This document shows, in pieces, positions 24,011 through 26,519 of a stretch of 26,519 nt of DNA (position 1 is its first letter; every line of letters starts with the position of its first letter). Both the position numbers and the translations under genes were made by a program. Where the stretch lies: the NCBI GenBank assembly GCA_902797895.1, contig CADBUS010000084.1, forward strand, positions 1-26,519. The letters are read 5' to 3'. This stretch comes from an uncultured Bacteroidia bacterium. GTDB lineage: Bacteria; Bacteroidota; Bacteroidia; Bacteroidales; UBA932. The notes under the pieces were generated by a model. The model saw only the letters and a program-made list of their open reading frames with translations. It ran no database searches and was not told the DNA's origin.

Positions 24011-26059
24011 TTATTTTGTCATAGGTGGAAAGCCGATAAGCTCAGGCGGAGCCAATGGTCTGAAATCCTGAGATTTTGTTGGGGCAGAACTGTAGGTGTT
24101 TACAATATCCTTGTCTTTTGCCATAAAATCTGCAATGGTAGGAGTCTCTCCGGCAGTCTCTTTAATTCTACAGTAGATTCTCCATCGGCTTATGGTATTA
24201 AAGTGAGGTATATTGTTTATCATACAGCTTCCTTGCTCTGAGCGATAAGCGCCTAATCCATAGTAACGTGCGCCTTCATAAAGGGCTATCTTAGCTCCGG
24301 AATAACTACCCAAATCTGCAAAGTTTTTCCAGTTGGCTCCTTTATAACTTGGAGTATCCGACATACTTGCCGGCTTCCAGATACTATGTACAGAGTCATA
24401 TTCCGGCACATAAACATTCATACCATAGCAGGCCCAATCCAACCACGCTTTGTAATTACTGTAATTGGCTATAGGGAAGTGAGTTGTTTTATTGGAAGAG
24501 TTTACATATTCATCAGCTAAAAGGCCAAATCCGTGCCCTCCAAACTCGTGTCTGAGAGTATTCCAAGAATCTCCATAAGATGAGCTTTTAGGGTGTCTTG
24601 CAGGTGTCTTGGCCACAGAGAGTACCTTATAACCACCACTATGACTTGTTATAGAACAGGTGCCGGCATATACATTTGAGTTTATAATCAAGCTTATAGG
24701 AGAGTATGTAAGATTTGTTTTTGTTATATCCCACGTAGCTCCTTTATAACCCGGAGCTTTTGCTGCATACTCCATAATAAGATTATCATTTGCCTTAATG
24801 GCTGTAGAAGAACCACCGGCCCAAGTAGATTTGAACTTGGTATCAACAGCAGTTGTAGGTGTTGTCCAATCGGAGCCAATGCTCATACCTTCCTCGTTTG
24901 AGTAAGCCGCTACTACATAAACAGTAAAATAGTGAGTAAAACTCTTGTATGGCTCAATAACAAATAGCGCCTTTATAGCATCTTTAATCTCACGTTCAAA
25001 TTGACCTCCATACTTGTAAAGTACTTGTGTATAGCCATCTCCCAAATAGAAAATTTTAATTTTGCGAGGAGTGGAGCCAAGTGGAACCTCAGTTACAGAG
25101 CCATCGGGATTAACATTATATTGTTTTACCTCTCCATCTTCCCAGTATGTTTTTGTTGCCTGAGTTCTAAAAGAGACAATATCACTCTCTGTCTTGCCTG
25201 CTGCCAATCCATCATCTGCAATAACTTTAAGATAGTAGGTGGTATTTATATCTAAAGGCGTGTTAATAAGTAGCTCTGTTTTATCTGTTTTTGGGAATGA
25301 GGTCCAAGTGGTTTTATTTTTGGAGAGCTGAACTGTGTATGTAATCTTATCTCCATTCTTGTCTGTGCTTGCATTCCAAGTAATTAGAGGAAAGAGTTCT
25401 GCTCCGTTACCTTGTGGTTTAATGTTGGTTGGTTTTGTAGGGGCAAAATTAGGCGCGGCAGACTTGTTGATAATCAGGTTTTTAGAATAAGAGCCACTCT
25501 TGATAGTTATAATAGTTTGTGCGTTACTTCTAATAGTATGTTCAGATGTTGTTATGGTAATAGAGCCATCTCCTATTCCATTCATTGGAGTAACGCTCTT
25601 TAGCCAATCCGGTTTAGAAACAGGGAGTACTACCTGCCAACTGCCATTACAAGAGAGATTTACAGACTCACTTTTATTATCTTGATAGGTTAGTGTAATA
25701 TTACTTTTAGAGAGTGTTATATCTGCTGTTGCGGCAGGGGAGGTTATGGTAACCTTAGCGGTAATTCCCCCACCTGTAATAGTGACAGTACCATTGGTGG
25801 CACTAAGGGCCGCTTTTACAGTTATAACTCCATTGCCGGTTCCACTGGATGGGCTTATTGTATATCCATCTGTGGCTGAGGCAGTCCAAGCAACATTAGA
25901 TGTTACATTTATAGTAGCATTAGTTCCGGCTGTAATCTCCATAGAGGTTGCCGATAGAGTAAGGACTTTCGGTTGCTCCTTCTCTTCTTTTGTACAAGAT
26001 AGAATAGATAGTGTAATCAGTGTGAGCAATAATAATGCCCTTAAGGTAAAAGTTTTCAT
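24011..26059 (-). CDS. secreted lipoprotein metallopeptidase, M64 (IgA peptidase) family, with two BACON-like and one FN3-like domain
   Basis: The 682-residue product has a lipoprotein signal (LSILSC, Cys22), so it is membrane-anchored and probably surface-exposed. Next come two BACON/Ig-like beta domains (about 33-110 and 112-200) and an FN3-like domain (about 208-300). The M64 peptidase domain runs from about 330 (FYLGDGYTQ) with the zinc motif HEFGGHGFGLLADEY at 504-518: H504, H509 and D516 as ligands, E505 catalytic. M64 enzymes include clostridial IgA protease, but many Bacteroidota homologues have unknown targets. The frame runs back to 26125, but ATG 26059 lies right after a good promoter and makes a clean lipoprotein signal; the longer start would lie upstream of the promoter. 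Confidence 0.9.
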   Translation of the reverse strand: MKTFTLRALLLLTLITLSILSCTKEEKEQPKVLTLSATSMEITAGTNATINVTSNVAWTASATDGYTISPSSGTGNGVITVKAALSATNGTVTITGGGITAKVTITSPAATADITLSKSNITLTYQDNKSESVNLSCNGSWQVVLPVSKPDWLKSVTPMNGIGDGSITITTSEHTIRSNAQTIITIKSGSYSKNLIINKSAAPNFAPTKPTNIKPQGNGAELFPLITWNASTDKNGDKITYTVQLSKNKTTWTSFPKTDKTELLINTPLDINTTYYLKVIADDGLAAGKTESDIVSFRTQATKTYWEDGEVKQYNVNPDGSVTEVPLGSTPRKIKIFYLGDGYTQVLYKYGGQFEREIKDAIKALFVIEPYKSFTHYFTVYVVAAYSNEEGMSIGSDWTTPTTAVDTKFKSTWAGGSSTAIKANDNLIMEYAAKAPGYKGATWDITKTNLTYSPISLIINSNVYAGTCSITSHSGGYKVLSVAKTPARHPKSSSYGDSWNTLRHEFGGHGFGLLADEYVNSSNKTTHFPIANYSNYKAWLDWACYGMNVYVPEYDSVHSIWKPASMSDTPSYKGANWKNFADLGSYSGAKIALYEGARYYGLGAYRSEQGSCMINNIPHFNTISRWRIYCRIKETAGETPTIADFMAKDKDIVNTYSSAPTKSQDFRPLAPPELIGFPPMTK

Positions 26060-26083
26060 AGCTAAAAGATTGTGTATTACTTG

Positions 26084-26114
26084 CAAATATAGAATAAAAA
26101 CGGAATGTTTCAAA
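26084..26114 (-). promoter_or_regulatory. sigma-ABfr-type promoter for the M64 peptidase gene
   Basis: On the minus strand TTTG (complement of 26111-26114), 19 nt, then TATATTTG (complement of 26084-26091), both exact. It ends 25 bases before the ATG at 26059 and supports that start. Confidence 0.65.
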
Positions 26115-26172
26115 AAATCAAACAAGAGTAGAGTCTTTTGAGGAGAGGCTGCTACAAAATCTCCGGCAAGTT

Positions 26173-26519
26173 TTAGATGTGTATTTCTACAAGTTGAAGG
26201 CTGGAGGTGGAGTAGATGTCTGCGCTACTGAGTTCGGCCGGCAGCAGCAGCAAATCGCCTTTGTTGATATATTCTTCAGAACTGCTGTTATAGAGCAGTT
26301 TGCCGCTTCCCTCAATGCAGACGATTATGGAGAAGGAGCCGTAGCGCGAATAATCTATATGGTAGAAATTTTCTGCTCCACATTTAGGGCGGCAGAAGTT
26401 ATTGAAATTGATTAAGTTGGCGGTAAAGTGGGTGGAACGCACAAGCTCCACAATTGCCGATTTGCTTGAATAGCAGTTAAGTGGGGCGGAAAAGATTCTT
26501 CTCTGCTGCTCAGAATGAC
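26173..26519 (-). CDS. manA: mannose-6-phosphate isomerase, class I, C-terminal part (partial)
   Basis: The minus-strand frame is open from the right edge to TAA at 26173-26175, giving 114 visible residues. VELVRSTHFTANLINF, then YGSFSIIVCIEGSGKLLY and NKGDLLLLPAELSSADI, match the second cupin domain of Bacteroidota type I ManA, which interconverts mannose-6-phosphate and fructose-6-phosphate. AraC-type cupins are the main alternative, but no helix-turn-helix follows; the protein simply ends LVEIHI. A GTG at 26451 could start a 92-residue product, but the open frame upstream argues for a longer gene cut by the window edge. The first visible residues (HSEQQRRI) are read from the repeat at 26493-26519. 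Confidence 0.65.
   Translation of the reverse strand, partial: HSEQQRRIFSAPLNCYSSKSAIVELVRSTHFTANLINFNNFCRPKCGAENFYHIDYSRYGSFSIIVCIEGSGKLLYNSSSEEYINKGDLLLLPAELSSADIYSTSSLQLVEIHI
26493..26519. repeat. second copy of REP-like palindromic repeat, at window edge
   Basis: This 27-base sequence has the same ends as 8683-8709 (AGATTCTT and CAGAATGAC, with ATTCT/AGAAT arms 12 nt apart) and differs in four central positions. It is truncated by or ends at the window edge and lies inside the open manA frame. Confidence 0.6.

Noticed and set aside
26060..26125. Upstream start for the M64 peptidase
   Set aside because: It would lie upstream of the -33/-7 promoter elements and would bury a clean lipoprotein signal 22 residues inside the protein.
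26173..26451. AraC-family regulator (cupin part)
   Set aside because: The cupin-like sequence fits the ManA C-terminal domain better, and the frame ends without a helix-turn-helix domain.

Overview
The window looks like a chromosomal segment of an anaerobic, probably gut- or host-associated member of the Bacteroidota (order Bacteroidales; the family cannot be fixed by eye). The main evidence is the gene content. It has the Bacteroidota-type omega subunit, BamD/BamA with three Skp/OmpH paralogues, the order pdxJ<>nadK-uppS-bamA-ompH-ompH, a fused gamma/alpha 2-oxoacid:ferredoxin oxidoreductase, rubrerythrin, and a lipoprotein metallopeptidase with BACON-like domains. Independent support comes from repeated matches to the Bacteroidota sigma-ABfr promoter (-33 TTTG, about 19-21 nt, -7 TAnnTTTG), seen here upstream of at least five genes.

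Layout. At 1-1633 the tail of an ABC transporter ATPase meets a convergent secreted histidine acid phosphatase. At 1685-3750 there is a pair of overlapping divergent promoters, a PerR-like Fur-family regulator, rubrerythrin and a Gate-domain membrane protein. At 3757-8652 lies a same-strand block from a clear promoter: trxB, bamD, rpoZ, recN, nagB. At 8655-8738 a small structured repeat sits between convergent genes. At 8737-13356 a minus-strand operon, read right to left, encodes an OmpH-like lipoprotein, a GT4-type glycosyltransferase, purC, and a LysM protein with a periplasmic-binding-protein fold. At 13365-14146 pdxJ diverges from nadK. At 14147-19524 come nadK, uppS, bamA, ompH and ompH, closed by an intrinsic terminator. 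At 19560-23989 korA, korB and gdhA are closed by a bidirectional terminator. At 24011-26114 is a lipoprotein M64 metallopeptidase with its own promoter, and the right edge holds the C-terminal part of a mannose-6-phosphate isomerase.

How the genes fit together. Most of the window serves the cell envelope: outer-membrane protein assembly (BamA, BamD, three Skp/OmpH proteins), the undecaprenyl lipid carrier (UppS), amino-sugar and mannose metabolism (NagB, ManA), a glycosyltransferase and a peptidoglycan-binding protein. A second theme is redox and peroxide defence (PerR-like regulator, rubrerythrin, thioredoxin reductase). A third is glutamate/2-oxoglutarate metabolism linked to ferredoxin (GDH with KorAB).

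There is no gene-free stretch longer than 300 bases; the longest gap, about 190 bases at 19450-19637, holds a terminator and a promoter. I saw no rRNA, tRNA, CRISPR array, insertion sequence or phage gene. Several start codons were chosen downstream of the longest possible ORF (perR, nadK, uppS, gdhA, M64 peptidase), with reasons in each entry. No plainly new multi-gene system is evident. The more unusual points are the cysteine-free PerR-like protein and its overlapping divergent promoter, the cysteine cluster in GDH, the LysM/periplasmic-binding fusion protein, and the dispersed repeat that appears to be read in frame in manA.
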